Source: Lachnospiraceae bacterium (lineage in GTDB: Bacteria > Bacillota > Clostridia > Lachnospirales > Lachnospiraceae). From it: 56,069 nucleotides of DNA. The translations under genes were made by a program, and so were the position numbers. The notes under the pieces are model-generated. The model was not told the origin of the DNA. It worked only from the letters and a program-made list of their open reading frames with translations, and made no database searches. The DNA is taken from assembly GCA_021770755.1 (NCBI GenBank), contig JAETQI010000029.1, positions 1-56,069 of the forward strand, in the 5' to 3' direction. This document shows, piece by piece, positions 34,098 through 44,294 of this stretch (the first letter of the stretch is position 1; each line of letters starts with the position of its first letter).

Positions 34098-37040
34098 TTA
34101 TAGGTGTTCTTCCATATAATTTTCGAATTGCTCCATGCTCATCAGGATGCGGCGGGGCTTCGTCCCCTCCTCCGCACCGACCACACCTGCATCCTCAAGC
34201 TGGTCCACGATGCGTGCGGCACGGTTAAATCCGATCTTGAACACACGCTGCAGCATACCGATCGACGCCTTGTCCTTCTCGATCACGAACTTTGCCGCCT
34301 CCGCAAAATAAGCGTCTGTATCGCTTCCACCGCCGGCAGCAGAACTGCCTGCCGCCCCGGAGGACGACTGCATGGATTTGATCCTCTCCTCAATATCACT
34401 GTTGTATGTAGTATTGCCAAGCATCTGGTTTTTCAGGAAATCGACCACATCGGACACCTCGGAATCCGACACAAACGCGCCCTGGACACGGGCTGGCTTC
34501 GTATAACCCTGGGGATAAAACAGCATGTCTCCCTTTCCCAAGAGCTTTTCCGCGCCGTTCATGTCAAGGATCGTGCGCGAATCCGTGCCGCTCGACACGC
34601 TGAATGCGATCCTGCTTGGCATATTTGCCTTGATCAGACCTGTGATGACATCAACAGACGGCCTCTGTGTCGCGATCACCAGATGGATCCCGCAGGCTCT
34701 CGCCAACTGCGCCAGACGGCAGATGCTCTCCTCCACCTCTCCCGACGCCACCATCATCAGATCCGCAAGCTCGTCCACGATGATCACGATCTGAGGGAGC
34801 TTTTGTATCGCCTCCCCATCCGGTGTTGTTTTTCCCATCTCCGCTGCTTTGTTGTATCCTTTCAGATCCCGCACATTCAGTTCCGCGAATTTCTTATAGC
34901 GGTCATTCATCTCCGTCACGCCCCAGTTTAGAGCGGCTGACGCCTTCTTGGGATCGGTTACGACCGGTATCATCAGATGCGGTATGCCATTGTATACACT
35001 CAGCTCAACCACTTTCGGGTCGATCATGATCAGCTTGACGTCCGCCGGATTTGCCTTATATAAGATACTCATGATGATCGTGTTGATACATACGGACTTA
35101 CCGGAGCCTGTCGCACCGGCGATCAGCACATGCGGCATCTTTGCGATATCTGCGACGACCACCTGGCCCGCGATATCTTTTCCCACTGCAAACGCGAGGT
35201 TTGATGAAAATTTTTCGAAAGCGTCGGACTCCAGCAGATCCCTGAATGCCACAGCGCTCGTTTCCTTGTTCGGCACCTCGATCCCCACCGCGGCTTTCCC
35301 AGGGATCGGCGCCTCGATCCTGATATCCGTCGCGGCAAGATTCAGCTTGATATCATCCGCAAGTCCCACGATCTTGCTTACCTTTACTCCCTGTTCCGGC
35401 TGCATCTCATACCGCGTGACAGACGGTCCCTGGCTGATATCCGTTATCGTAACCCTGACGCCAAAGGTCTGCAATGTCTGCTGCAGATGCAGCGCTGTCT
35501 CTTTTAACTGATTTGACGAATCGCCCTTTCTTCCCTCGCCTTTTCTCAACAGATCGATCGGCGGGAACATATATGGCTTAGGCGCTTCCTCGACAGCAAT
35601 AACTGCCTGCTCCTGTATCTTTATTTCCTCCTGCCTGATCTCTGCCTCGTCCGCCTTCATCCGCTTCTCCTCCGCAGGCTGTGGGAGCACTGTGTCCTCT
35701 GTCACCGGCTCGGGCATACTGTTGATCAGATCCGCATCGTACGCTGCCTCGTCAAACTCATCCCAGAATGACCGCTTCGCCGAGACTCCCGGGTTATCGA
35801 CAAAATAATCGGCAGAGTCTGACATCCCATCATCCGCTGCTTCACTGTCAGCCGCACTAAGATCCATAAAATCGTCCGCCGCCCCGCTGTCTGTCGTTTC
35901 ATCAACGATCTGGTCATTGATCTGATCATAGGATAAAACGGCCTCCGTGTCGTCATACACGTCTTGCGGCGTACCGATATCGGCGGCCTCCGGTTCCGGA
36001 TACACCGCCTCATGATACGGTTTTACCTTGATCTCCTCAAATGTGTCCGCCTCCGGTGCAGCCATCTCGTCATCCAGCAGTACGATCTCATGAATATCCT
36101 GCGACCGTTCTGGTTGAAATGTTATGGCAGAACTCGACACGACGCCTCTTGCCCGCTTGTCCATCCTCCTGACATTTTCCCTGGGGCGCTCGGGCTTCTG
36201 CTCCCTGTACGCCTTCTCACTTTTTACACGCTTTTGACGTCTGGGGCGGGGCTTCTCCTCGTATGCAGGCTCTTCTGTCTCCTCATACTCCTCATATTCA
36301 TCGTATTCCTCATACTCCTCATACGCATCATCCCGCAGGCTCTCCCTGTATTCCCGCATCCTCGCCGCGTCTTCCTTTGCAGATTCGTACAGATAAGCGC
36401 TTCCCTTCCTGACGCCGGACAAAAAACTCTTCTCCGTAATGAATACAACGCTGATGATCCCGAGCACCACCACCACAAAAAGCGTTCCGCCAAAACCGAT
36501 CAACTGGTACATCCCATGTGCGATACTGCCAAACAGCACGCCGCCGCCGGCATGATGTTCCTTGGATGTCTCATACAGCTCTCTGACGAGCGAATCCCCC
36601 GTGAGCAACGTATCCTGCTTCATCAGCATATATGCCAGGATCCCCAGCAGAAATATCAGTATCACGCCGCTGACCATCTTCACGATCGCAACGGTATTTC
36701 CCTTGTTGGAAATGCCAAACGCGGACCCGACAAAAATAAGTACCGGTATCAGATAAGCCAGCAGACCGAACACGCCAAACATAACATCGCTGATCCCCGT
36801 CGCTGCTGCGCCATGGATCAGCCCTACGATACACAGAAACATGAAGATCGCAGCGGCAAATATGATAATGAGCATGACCTCGCTCTTGACTGCGATATCC
36901 ACATTCTGTCTTGATGTCTTTACCGGCTTTCTGCCCCTTGAATTGGAAGTTGACTTTTTGGTTCCTTTTGATGTGCTTTTTGCATTTGATCTTGTATTTG
37001 TTCTGCTCCTTGATGTACGATTTCCTGATGCAGATGCCAT
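34098..37040 (-). CDS. DNA translocase FtsK/SpoIIIE
   Basis: A 980-residue motor that pumps chromosomal DNA through the division or sporulation septum. Basic N-terminus ([21 protein letters not shown]), four membrane helices (about 60-200), a long acidic linker with YEE repeats (about 235-255) and many Asp/Glu, then the RecA-like motor with Walker [10 protein letters not shown] and Walker [12 protein letters not shown], and a C-terminal winged helix ([23 protein letters not shown]) that reads polar DNA motifs. The start at 37040 is chosen because GGGGGAGGAG precedes it. Whether the cell uses it as SpoIIIE or FtsK cannot be told from one gene. Confidence 0.97.
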   Translation of the reverse strand: MASASGNRTSRSRTNTRSNAKSTSKGTKKSTSNSRGRKPVKTSRQNVDIAVKSEVMLIIIFAAAIFMFLCIVGLIHGAAATGISDVMFGVFGLLAYLIPVLIFVGSAFGISNKGNTVAIVKMVSGVILIFLLGILAYMLMKQDTLLTGDSLVRELYETSKEHHAGGGVLFGSIAHGMYQLIGFGGTLFVVVVLGIISVVFITEKSFLSGVRKGSAYLYESAKEDAARMREYRESLRDDAYEEYEEYDEYEEYEETEEPAYEEKPRPRRQKRVKSEKAYREQKPERPRENVRRMDKRARGVVSSSAITFQPERSQDIHEIVLLDDEMAAPEADTFEEIKVKPYHEAVYPEPEAADIGTPQDVYDDTEAVLSYDQINDQIVDETTDSGAADDFMDLSAADSEAADDGMSDSADYFVDNPGVSAKRSFWDEFDEAAYDADLINSMPEPVTEDTVLPQPAEEKRMKADEAEIRQEEIKIQEQAVIAVEEAPKPYMFPPIDLLRKGEGRKGDSSNQLKETALHLQQTLQTFGVRVTITDISQGPSVTRYEMQPEQGVKVSKIVGLADDIKLNLAATDIRIEAPIPGKAAVGIEVPNKETSAVAFRDLLESDAFEKFSSNLAFAVGKDIAGQVVVADIAKMPHVLIAGATGSGKSVCINTIIMSILYKANPADVKLIMIDPKVVELSVYNGIPHLMIPVVTDPKKASAALNWGVTEMNDRYKKFAELNVRDLKGYNKAAEMGKTTPDGEAIQKLPQIVIIVDELADLMMVASGEVEESICRLAQLARACGIHLVIATQRPSVDVITGLIKANMPSRIAFSVSSGTDSRTILDMNGAEKLLGKGDMLFYPQGYTKPARVQGAFVSDSEVSDVVDFLKNQMLGNTTYNSDIEERIKSMQSSSGAAGSSAAGGGSDTDAYFAEAAKFVIEKDKASIGMLQRVFKIGFNRAARIVDQLEDAGVVGAEEGTKPRRILMSMEQFENYMEEHL
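36279..36327 (-). repeat. YEE-coding short repeats in the FtsK linker
   Basis: A 9-bp unit CTCCTCATA (plus strand) and variants recur five times, coding repeated Tyr-Glu-Glu/Asp triplets in the acidic linker. Such in-frame repeats expand and contract by slippage. Confidence 0.6.
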
Positions 37041-37074
37041 AATACTCCTCCCCCTAAAATGAGTTTTACATGAT

Positions 37075-37103
37075 ATTATAGCACCTTTTTGGAAACTTGT
37101 CAT
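37075..37103 (-). promoter_or_regulatory. Sigma-A promoter of ftsK/spoIIIE
   Basis: On the minus strand ATGACA (37098-37103), 17 bp, TATAAT (37075-37080), 35 bp before the start codon at 37040. Confidence 0.7.
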
Positions 37104-37184
37104 ATTTTATTTCATATTTTCCGAAGAAAACGAAACGAACAATAGCAGAGAAAATCATAAAACTTATAAATTTGACATAGCATA

Positions 37185-37213
37185 TTGATATTAAAGCAGT
37201 TATATGGTATATT
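37185..37213 (+). promoter_or_regulatory. Promoter of the candidate antitoxin RNA
   Basis: TTGATA (37185-37190), 17 bp, TATATT (37208-37213). It faces the toxin gene; the predicted start is near 37220. Confidence 0.65.
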
Positions 37214-37219
37214 AAACGT

Positions 37220-37312
37220 ACAAAGGGCAATACCAATAGACGGTTAGCCCAAGTTTATAGTTGTATAGTTATAAAATAACCGCGAACTTTCCGAGGGTCA
37301 GCGGTTATTTTT
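37220..37312 (+). ncRNA. Candidate type I antitoxin RNA (RNA II-like)
   Basis: No reading frame of note lies between the plus promoter at 37185-37213 and the bidirectional terminator at 37274-37312, so a short untranslated RNA of about 93 bases is predicted. Near its 5' end it carries GGCAATACCA (37226-37235) and then ATAGACGGTTAG. The toxin mRNA carries the same GGCAATACCA (minus strand, 37523-37514) and then ATAACGGTAG near its own 5' end. Because the two RNAs are convergent, these direct repeats plus the shared terminator give regions of complementarity. This is the layout of the par/Fst locus. Predicted from sequence only. Confidence 0.6.
37274..37312. terminator. Bidirectional terminator shared by toxin and antitoxin RNAs
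   Basis: Perfect 10-bp stem AAATAACCGC (37274-37283) / GCGGTTATTT (37301-37310) with a 17-base loop. T-runs follow on both strands (37308-37312 on plus, TTTT on minus), so it can stop both convergent transcripts. Confidence 0.8.
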
Positions 37313-37316
37313 ATGC

Positions 37317-37433
37317 CTATTTTCTGCTACCGACTGCGTAGCCTAATGCAAACATTGTCGCACTTAAACTAATGACAGCAATCAGTCCTTCAAGCGTCAG
37401 CATAAAGCCTTTTCTCCTTTGTGTATTTCCCAT
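37317..37433 (-). CDS. Putative holin-like toxin (type I toxin)
   Basis: A 38-residue peptide beginning MGNTQRRKGF, then a single membrane helix TLEGLIAVISLSATMFALGY (residues 13-32) and a short basic tail GSRK. This matches the putative holin-like toxin family, small hydrophobic peptides of type I toxin-antitoxin systems (TxpA/Fst-type) that damage the membrane when over-produced. The start is set by AAAGGAGGT 6 bp upstream of the inner ATG; an earlier in-frame ATG at 37451 lies before the ribosome site. The leader of about 90 bases from the promoter at 37531-37559 is long enough for folding control. No other small gene is linked. Confidence 0.8.
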   Translation of the reverse strand: MGNTQRRKGFMLTLEGLIAVISLSATMFALGYAVGSRK

Positions 37434-37530
37434 GTCCAGACCTCCTTTCATGATAGCACGCTATCCGGGAGTTCTTGGAATTACATTCCAGCGAAAGCTA
37501 CCGCCTACCGTTATGGTATTGCCATTTAAA

Positions 37531-37559
37531 AGTATAACATAGTTGTTGCAGCATCGCAA
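37531..37559 (-). promoter_or_regulatory. Promoter of the toxin gene
   Basis: On the minus strand TTGCGA (37554-37559), 17 bp, TATACT (37531-37536); start predicted near 37524, directly before the GGCAATACCA repeat. Confidence 0.65.
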
Positions 37560-37560
37560 C

Positions 37561-37598
37561 AAAAATCAGGGCCTCCATGTCATCAACCAGACACCCTG
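37561..37598 (-). terminator. Terminator of the ABC exporter gene
   Basis: On the minus strand CAGGG (37598-37594 region) pairs with CCCTG (37571-37567), with inner TGTC/GACA pairing, and is followed by ATTTTT. It lies about 75 bp after the exporter stop and just upstream of the toxin promoter. Confidence 0.5.
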
Positions 37599-37673
37599 TT
37601 ACAAGTCACACCCCGTCATGTTCTGACAACTATTTAAGCATTTTAGGTGTGAATTAGAGGAAAAGCGAGTTCC

Positions 37674-39314
37674 TTACCGGTACACACTGTCCCTCAATTC
37701 CACGAATTCCTTCCGATCCACGATCTGGGCATAGGGCAGATTATACAGGATCTGTCCATTCTTCATCAGAATGACGGAATCAAATCTTTCCAGCGATCTT
37801 CCCACATCGTGCGTGACCATGATGATCGTCTTTTCCATGGACAGGATCTTATTTAACAGGACTTCTTTTCTGCCCTCATCAACGGCGGCAAGCGGCTCGT
37901 CTAACAGGAGGACTTCCGTATTTTCATTGTATGCTCTCTCGAGGTTCAGCAGGTTCTTTTCCCCGCCGCTCAATACACTGCAGTCCCCGCTCTCTAAGAT
38001 CCGCCCGTTTTCGCTGGCAAAAGGGTTCTCTTTCATCTCATCGTAACTGCCAAAGACTGTTGCGTTGTCTTTATGATCTGCTGAAAAAACAAACTCGTCC
38101 TGGTTCAGCACGCCGATATAATTGCTCAGATCCTTATCCCGGATATTGGATCCACGGAAATATACCTCCCCCTCATACGTATCGATCTGGGACGCAAGGA
38201 CGTGAAAGAGCGTACTCTTTCCCGAACCGTTCACACCGATCAGGGCATACTTCTTATTCTTCTGGATCTCAAGGTCGATCCTGCCAAACTGAAAATTGTT
38301 CCAACTGATAAACAGCTTTTGTACTAAAATATACGGCTGATCCTCCCTGTCGGATATCTGATCTGCATGGACAAAATTATCCGGCTGATTCGCACCTTTA
38401 TCCGTATTGATAAAGTCCAGAAACGCCTGAATGACCTCGTCCATGGAATGTAGCAGACTTTTATTGTACAAGATCTCCTGGACAGGCTCCATCAGACTGC
38501 GTGTATACTGGAATGCGGCGATCGCAAATCCGGCTGTAACATTTCCTTTAAACAATAGAAAACCTAAGTATAAAAAGACCAGCAGGTTGATGCACTCGAT
38601 ACCCAGCCCGTTGATCGTCCACATCAGACTGTTTGCCTTCCCATAATAGATCCGCTTTTTCAGCACATTGTCGAGTAATTTTTCATGCAGCGATGTGATC
38701 CTGCCGATCGTCCTGTTGTTTGACACTTTATGACCCTGATAAAAATCCTCCATTCTGGAATAATATACCTTCTGCTCTCCCAGATACGCCGCCCTTCTCT
38801 CTGCGGTCGCCTTCCCCAGAGACTTGGGAAGTATGATGGAAAGCGCAGTCGCCGCACAGAGCAGGAGTGCCATCTGATAATTTAATACAAACAGGATGAT
38901 GATCAGGACAATGACGATCCGTATCCCCTGCAGCAGGATCCCCACAAAGGGATTCAGGTAGTTTTCGCTGATCTCCGTGATATCATTTACCTGAAATGAT
39001 ATGTACTCTCCCACTTCCTTTTTTTGAAAAGCTTCCTCGCGCAGAGAAAACGCTTTGTCAAAATAATCCTTTTTGACAAGGGTGTCGAACTTATTTTTGT
39101 AGACAACCTGGCTTAGATTCGTCAGATACGAGAACAGGATATACGCTCCCAGGCATATACAGTATCCTATGACAGCTTCAGCATATGCCCCCTCAAACAT
39201 TCTTTTTATAAAATACGGCAAAAAGCCCGAAAATACGTACGCAAATGAGCCAGACGCCACAAACAGTATGATTTCTTTTTGTATTTTTTTAAGATATGAA
39301 TTCATTTTAACCAT
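37674..39314 (-). CDS. ABC exporter, fused membrane and ATPase domains
   Basis: A 546-residue type I exporter half-molecule. Six membrane segments (residues about 15-300) precede an ATPase domain with Walker A IGVNGSGKSTL near residue 362, signature VLSGGEKNLLNLERA near 446, Walker B VLLLDEPLAAVDE near 468 and switch VTHD near 497. Such half-transporters export peptides, lipids or drugs as dimers. No peptide precursor or modification gene is recognisable nearby, but a broken HTH/TPR regulator gene lies upstream, so it may be the survivor of a peptide-export locus. The start at 39314 is the best-placed ATG, with GGGAGA about 14 bp away, which is a weak ribosome site. Confidence 0.85.
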   Translation of the reverse strand: MVKMNSYLKKIQKEIILFVASGSFAYVFSGFLPYFIKRMFEGAYAEAVIGYCICLGAYILFSYLTNLSQVVYKNKFDTLVKKDYFDKAFSLREEAFQKKEVGEYISFQVNDITEISENYLNPFVGILLQGIRIVIVLIIILFVLNYQMALLLCAATALSIILPKSLGKATAERRAAYLGEQKVYYSRMEDFYQGHKVSNNRTIGRITSLHEKLLDNVLKKRIYYGKANSLMWTINGLGIECINLLVFLYLGFLLFKGNVTAGFAIAAFQYTRSLMEPVQEILYNKSLLHSMDEVIQAFLDFINTDKGANQPDNFVHADQISDREDQPYILVQKLFISWNNFQFGRIDLEIQKNKKYALIGVNGSGKSTLFHVLASQIDTYEGEVYFRGSNIRDKDLSNYIGVLNQDEFVFSADHKDNATVFGSYDEMKENPFASENGRILESGDCSVLSGGEKNLLNLERAYNENTEVLLLDEPLAAVDEGRKEVLLNKILSMEKTIIMVTHDVGRSLERFDSVILMKNGQILYNLPYAQIVDRKEFVELRDSVYR

Positions 39315-39789
39315 CTTACACTTATTTCTCCCTCTCCAACCACACGAAGCAGCATGCACTGCTTCCAGTATACTATTTTAGAGTGTGTTTGAAAAATGCT
39401 CTAATTCAGAAACAAACTTTGTGACATCCGCCTTCTCTGCAGCGCCTTCACTGCCAATTTGAAGACGCTTACTTTCGGTATCAGGATAAAGGGCCATATC
39501 AGTATCCTCATATTTCATGACTATCCGGGACAGCTCAATGCACACTCCAAATGAATATAATAATTGTACCAAATGTCTGCATATTCAGGATATGCCAGCA
39601 TTACACCTAAAAAGCTATTCCTTGATATGTTTCAATCAGCGGAAATATGAATGGCAGATCCAACGCCTTTATTATACATCTTGTTCACAATAAATAACAT
39701 GGCTTTTCACTTTAAAAATGTCAGATTTTGTATTCTGAGGCTGTATGTTGTCAAAAAGTTCCTCATTTAGACGACGTAAATCAAGGAAA
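39315..39789 (-). other. Gap with decayed coding fragments
   Basis: No convincing intact gene lies in this 475-bp stretch. On the minus strand a 64-codon open frame (39572 to 39378) contains MKYEDTDMALYPDTESKRLQ and ends HFSNTL; it has no good ribosome site and I do not recognise it. Further upstream one frame reads RRLNEELFDNIQPQNTKSDI and ends after YCEQDV near 39675. These look like 3' remnants of genes rather than a working locus. The RRLNEEL part is encoded by the 23-bp segment shared with 27281-27303. Confidence 0.3.
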
Positions 39790-40966
39790 TTAATCTACCA
39801 ACTTAATATGCCGATCCTCCAAGAGATATGTTTTATATATCTCTTTTTCTTTATAGAAATAATACAAATCACTCATATAATAGATTGCTTTTGCCCATCG
39901 ATCTGAGTCCTCATCCGATATTCCTTTTGTTCGGCGAGATCCGCCCGGTCTCAAAACGGGAAAGGGAGCCTGTGTCCTGATAGATGCCATCTGCAAATTC
40001 CTCCTGTGTAATGCCCTGTGCCTTCCGCTCGTCCCGTACAAATTCATAATCCAGATGGTACTCCTTCTGATAACAATTGTGAAATATCATATCTGTGGGA
40101 TACCACTGTTCGGCAAAGGAGTTCCACAAAAACGCCAGCGTCTCATAATACTGCACCCACTTACTGCGGTCCGGAGCAATGCCAAGTTTTTCACCTGCCA
40201 GAACCATTAGCTTTAAGAGCGGCAATGTGAAATAGATCATGGTGTTTCTGCGCAGTCCATCCAGACCTTTCTCGCAGAGCGTCATTGTCTGCATATAATT
40301 TCCATCATGATACTCGATCCTGGCAAGCAACCATACACACTTTGCATAGATCTTGGTATGTTCCTCATCGTCGGTGAAATACTTGTCTATATATTCCATA
40401 CAGCTTGTGAGATGTTCTCTCTCCACTGTTTTTTCCGCATCTGCCTTTCTCTCGATATTGATCTTCTCCAATGCGAGCAGATTTTCCATCTCCACCGTGG
40501 AAATAAGGAAGTCGTCGATCGTATCGTAAGAAAAACCTGGCAGTGTCATATTGATCGCAGTCTGCAGGCAACGAAAAGCCGCATCGTAGTCCTTGTCTAT
40601 ATAGTACAAAAGGCAGGCTTTCATGCGGTATCGATACATTTTGTCAACATTTGTCCGTGAAGGATAACGTTCCAACATTTGTTCTGCAAGTGTTTTCCTG
40701 CCCTTTAATATCGCTTTTTTCAAAAGCTCACGTACCCTTACCATGTGGTACATGTCACTTTGCAGGATCCGTTCAAGCTTATCCGGCGACTTTCCAAGGC
40801 GCTGGAGCAGCATGTCCGTCATGAGCAGGTCGGTATCACACTGATCCCTCTCGATCTGGTAAAGCATCTGTACAGAGCAGATTCCCTTTGACAGTTTCTG
40901 ACTTGTCATATCTTTGCGTGCTTTTCTTGTTTCCTTGATCAGCATACCGATCGTAATGCACTTCAT
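39790..40966 (-). pseudogene. Broken HTH/TPR regulator (Rgg-like)
   Basis: The intact part (40966 to 39911, 351 codons) starts MKCITIGMLIKETRKARKDMTSQKLSKG, an XRE-type helix-turn-helix, followed by about 250 residues of TPR-like helices. Near its end a second HTH-like segment appears, RDERKAQGITQEEFADGI with GSLSRFETG, and the frame then stops at PNKRNIG. In a different frame the minus strand continues SDEDSDRWAKAIYYMSDLYY and ends HIKLVD at 39790, which reads like the missing C-terminal helices. The simplest view is an internal deletion with frameshift that removed most of the C-terminal domain. GAAGGAGAAAAAG precedes the start codon. In the working family such proteins sense peptides and control a nearby exporter. 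Confidence 0.6.
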
Positions 40967-41020
40967 TCTTTTTCTCCTTCCTTCAAAAATCAATTGGCAA
41001 GTTTATCCCTCTCAAAATAG

Positions 41021-41049
41021 TTGGATACAGATCATAACTGTGATATAAT
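41021..41049 (+). promoter_or_regulatory. Extended -10 promoter of tmcAL
   Basis: TTGGAT (41021-41026), 17 bp, TATAAT (41044-41049), preceded by TG at 41041-41042, giving an extended -10 that makes up for the poor -35. Confidence 0.65.
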
Positions 41050-41119
41050 GAGTCATCTGATTTTCTATGCACACGTCACCCAGAGGAAAAACGTTATCAG
41101 AGGATCACAAGGAGGAACC

Positions 41120-42451
41120 ATGAAAGTCATAGCCGTCATCGCCGAGTACAACCCTTTTCACAACGGACACCTGTATCAGCTAGATACCATACGTCAGACA
41201 CTTGGCTCCGACTATATCATCGTTGTCATGAGCGGAGACTTTATGCAGCGCGGCATTCCTGCCATCGTGGACAAGTACATGCGCTGTCAGATGGCGCTCG
41301 AAAACGGCGCCGATCTGGTCTTTGAGCTTCCTGTGTACTTTGCGCTTGGCAGCGCGGAATATTTTGCCCAGGGCGCCGTGTCCCTGCTCGACAAGCTCGG
41401 TGTCGTCGACTTCCTGCATTTTGGCAGCGAATCCGGCGATATTTCCCTGTTGTATGAATTCACCAGCACGATGCTCGCCCACGAGTCCGACACGTACAAG
41501 GCAGCGCTGAACAGGCATCTCAGACAGGGCTGTTCTTTCCCCGCCGCCCGAGACAATGCGCTGACAGAGCTTTTTTCGGATGATGCCAGGATCAGGCAGC
41601 TTGTCAGCGCCCCCAACAATATTCTCGGGATCGAATATATCAAAGCGCTCATTCAGAGAGACAGCACGATAAAACCCGTTACCCTTACGAGAAAGGGCGC
41701 AGGCTATGCCTCGGATTCCCTCGCGCCAGACGGTTTCGCTTCGGCAAACGCCATACGGAAAGCACTTTTTGCCGGCTTTCTTAGTCCGTCCGCATGTATC
41801 AGAGACCATGTTCCCGCTTCCGTATATGCTTCCCTGCAGCAGGAAGAGTTCTTGTTCACGAATGATTTTTCAGAAATGCTGCTGTATAAAATGCTCCAGG
41901 ATCAGATGCTTCAAGATGATAAGACTCTGAATCAAAATAGACTGTATTCCAGCCGCAAAGACGCGTTCGCAGCATATTATGATATCGGCGCACCGCTGTC
42001 GCACACACTGTGCAGCAAGCTGCCCGGGTACACGACGTTTGAGGATTTCGCGCTGACATGCAAGACCCGGAATCTGACATACACCCGCATATGCCGCGGA
42101 CTCATGCACATTCTGCTGGATATGACACAGGAAAACGCGGACGCACTAAAACAGGACGGCTATGCGCAGTACGCAAGGCTTCTCGGTTTTACAGCGCGCG
42201 GGAAACAGTTGCTAGGAAGCATAAAAGCCAATGCCTCGATTCCAATCCTGACCAAACTTCCCGCCGCACTGCGGCAGCTCAGCGGCAGTTCCCTGATGTC
42301 ACTGCGCTCCGATATCCACGCCGCAGACATATATGACAGTGTCCGACAGCAGAAACAGATCCGTCTGTCGGACACCCGGTCGAACAATCCTATTCAAACG
42401 ATCCGTCACAACGAGCTGACCAGACAGATCGTCAAACACATCAATTCTTAA
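41120..42451 (+). CDS. tmcAL: tRNA(Met) cytidine acetate ligase
   Basis: A 443-residue enzyme (formerly YlbM, DUF795) that activates acetate with ATP and attaches it to the wobble cytidine of elongator tRNA-Met, giving N4-acetylcytidine. The nucleotidyltransferase motif is [10 protein letters not shown] at residues 8-17, followed by [18 protein letters not shown] near 38-55 and FGSESGD near 105. The ATG at 41120 is fixed by AAGGAGG 4-5 bp upstream; an earlier reading from about 41021 lies in the promoter. It is the only plus-strand gene in this part of the window and is convergent with the PFL gene, overlapping its end by 11 bp. Confidence 0.95.
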   Translation: MKVIAVIAEYNPFHNGHLYQLDTIRQTLGSDYIIVVMSGDFMQRGIPAIVDKYMRCQMALENGADLVFELPVYFALGSAEYFAQGAVSLLDKLGVVDFLHFGSESGDISLLYEFTSTMLAHESDTYKAALNRHLRQGCSFPAARDNALTELFSDDARIRQLVSAPNNILGIEYIKALIQRDSTIKPVTLTRKGAGYASDSLAPDGFASANAIRKALFAGFLSPSACIRDHVPASVYASLQQEEFLFTNDFSEMLLYKMLQDQMLQDDKTLNQNRLYSSRKDAFAAYYDIGAPLSHTLCSKLPGYTTFEDFALTCKTRNLTYTRICRGLMHILLDMTQENADALKQDGYAQYARLLGFTARGKQLLGSIKANASIPILTKLPAALRQLSGSSLMSLRSDIHAADIYDSVRQQKQIRLSDTRSNNPIQTIRHNELTRQIVKHINS

Positions 42452-43805
42452 AGCTGTGGATCGGCGCCGGGATCCTGCCGCCGCGGTTGACAAACGCATC
42501 ACAGGAATACCTGTTGACAGGCATGATCGGTGCATGTCCGAGCAGGCCGCCAAACTCTGCGCTGTCGCCCACCGTCTTTCCGATGACGGGTATGATGCGG
42601 ACAGCCGTCGTCTTCTGGTTGACCATACCGATCGCAAGCTCGTCCGCGATGATGCCTGCGATCGTCGTCGGTTTCGTATCCCCTGGGATCGCGATCATAT
42701 CCAGACCGACAGAGCAGACGCAGGTCATGGCTTCGAGTTTCTCCAGTGTGAGCGCGCCTGCATTGACAGCATCGATCATGCCCTGATCCTCGCTGACCGG
42801 AATAAATGCACCGCTCAGTCCGCCCACGTAGGAGGAAGCCATCACACCGCCCTTTTTCACCTGGTCATTTAACAGGGCAAGCGCCGCCGTCGTTCCCGGC
42901 GCACCCGCGAACTCCAATCCGATCTCGCACAGAATGTCCGCCACGCTGTCACCGATCGCGGGCGTGGGCGCAAGCGACAGATCGACGATACCAAAAGGAA
43001 TCTTAAGGCGCTTTGACGCTTCCTGCGCCACGAGCTGTCCCACTCTCGTCACCTTGAAAGCAGTCTTCTTGATCGTCTCGCAGAGCACTTCGAAATTCTC
43101 CCCACGCACACTCTCCAGCGCATTTTTAACTACGCCCGGACCGCTGACACCCACGTTGATGATGGCATCTGCCTCTGTCACACCGTGAAATGCGCCTGCC
43201 ATAAACGGATTGTCGTCCGGCGCGTTGCAGAATACGACCAACTTCGAACACCCGATCGAATCATTGTCCTTTGTCAGTTCCGCAGTTTCCTTAATGATGT
43301 CCCCCATCAGACGCACTGCATCCATGTCGATGCCCGTCTTGGTAGAACCGAGATTGACAGAGCTGCACACGAGTTCCGTCTGTGCAAGCGCCTGCGGGAT
43401 CGAGCGGAGCAGAAGCTCGTCCGCCTCCGTCATACCTTTTGAAACCAGTGCCGAGTATCCGCCGAGGAAATTAACACCGACATCCTTTCTCGCCCTGTCA
43501 AGCGTCCTTGCAATCGTCACAAAATCTTCGGCGGTCCTGCACGCAGAACCGCCAACCAGGGCGATCGGCGTGACAGAGATCCGCTTGTTTACAATAGGGA
43601 TCCCGAATTCCTTCTCAATCGTCTCGCCGGTCGGCACCAGATCCTTCGCAACGGTCGTGATCTTGTTGTAGATCTTCTCATTCAGGCGATCCAGGTCGGA
43701 ATCAATGCAGTCGAGCAGACTGATACCCAGCGTGATCGTCCTGACATCAAGATTCTCTTTCTCGATCATCTTGTTTGTCTCTAACACTTCATTTATGTTT
43801 ATCAT
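42441..43805 (-). CDS. PFL family protein (UPF0210)
   Basis: A 454-residue protein of the UPF0210/DUF711 family. It starts [30 protein letters not shown], standard for the family, and has glycine-rich stretches [22 protein letters not shown] and [17 protein letters not shown]. The fold is related to glycyl radical enzymes of the pyruvate formate-lyase type, but no glycyl radical loop is present. Function unproven. The start at 43805 is preferred over an in-frame codon at 43826 because the family begins here. It lies 17 bp downstream of an ACT-domain gene, the constant partner of this family. Confidence 0.92.
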   Translation of the reverse strand: MININEVLETNKMIEKENLDVRTITLGISLLDCIDSDLDRLNEKIYNKITTVAKDLVPTGETIEKEFGIPIVNKRISVTPIALVGGSACRTAEDFVTIARTLDRARKDVGVNFLGGYSALVSKGMTEADELLLRSIPQALAQTELVCSSVNLGSTKTGIDMDAVRLMGDIIKETAELTKDNDSIGCSKLVVFCNAPDDNPFMAGAFHGVTEADAIINVGVSGPGVVKNALESVRGENFEVLCETIKKTAFKVTRVGQLVAQEASKRLKIPFGIVDLSLAPTPAIGDSVADILCEIGLEFAGAPGTTAALALLNDQVKKGGVMASSYVGGLSGAFIPVSEDQGMIDAVNAGALTLEKLEAMTCVCSVGLDMIAIPGDTKPTTIAGIIADELAIGMVNQKTTAVRIIPVIGKTVGDSAEFGGLLGHAPIMPVNRYSCDAFVNRGGRIPAPIHSFKN

Positions 43806-43822
43806 CGTATCAAACACCCCTC

Positions 43823-44095
43823 TCACAGTCTGTGCATGCTATTAAAGATCTCTTCCCGCTGGCATTTGATGATGACTCCGATCTCCTCCCCGAGTCTGTC
43901 CAGGTCGTCGGATACTTCGCTGACAGACTTGACTGCCTTGCTCATATCTGCGATCATCATCATGTTAAAATAATCGTCTACGATCGTCTGGGAGATATCA
44001 AGGATATTTACCTTGTTTTCAGCCAGATATGTACACACCTTCGCGATAATGCCGACGGTATCTTTTCCTACTACTGTAATGATTGTCTTTTTCAT
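43823..44095 (-). CDS. ACT domain protein (UPF0237)
   Basis: A 90-residue protein that is a single ACT domain: [48 protein letters not shown] domains bind amino acids or similar ligands and usually regulate a partner. The gene is followed 17 bp later by the PFL family gene, an arrangement kept in many Firmicutes and Proteobacteria, so the two probably work together. Start ATG with GATAGGAGTAG in front. Confidence 0.94.
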   Translation of the reverse strand: MKKTIITVVGKDTVGIIAKVCTYLAENKVNILDISQTIVDDYFNMMMIADMSKAVKSVSEVSDDLDRLGEEIGVIIKCQREEIFNSMHRL

Positions 44096-44294
44096 GATCT
44101 GCTACTCCTATCTCTTTTTTCGATTCGTTGCAAGTCCTGTTTTTTATTCATTTGCCGCTTCATTCTGTAAACTATAATAAGTATCACTCAAGAACAGCCT
44201 CAGCACTTCATGTTTAATTCATTGTTCTCGGATAACATTTCATTTTGCATTTACCGCTTCCTCCTCAAATACTTTTATTCGGTCTTCTATATAA

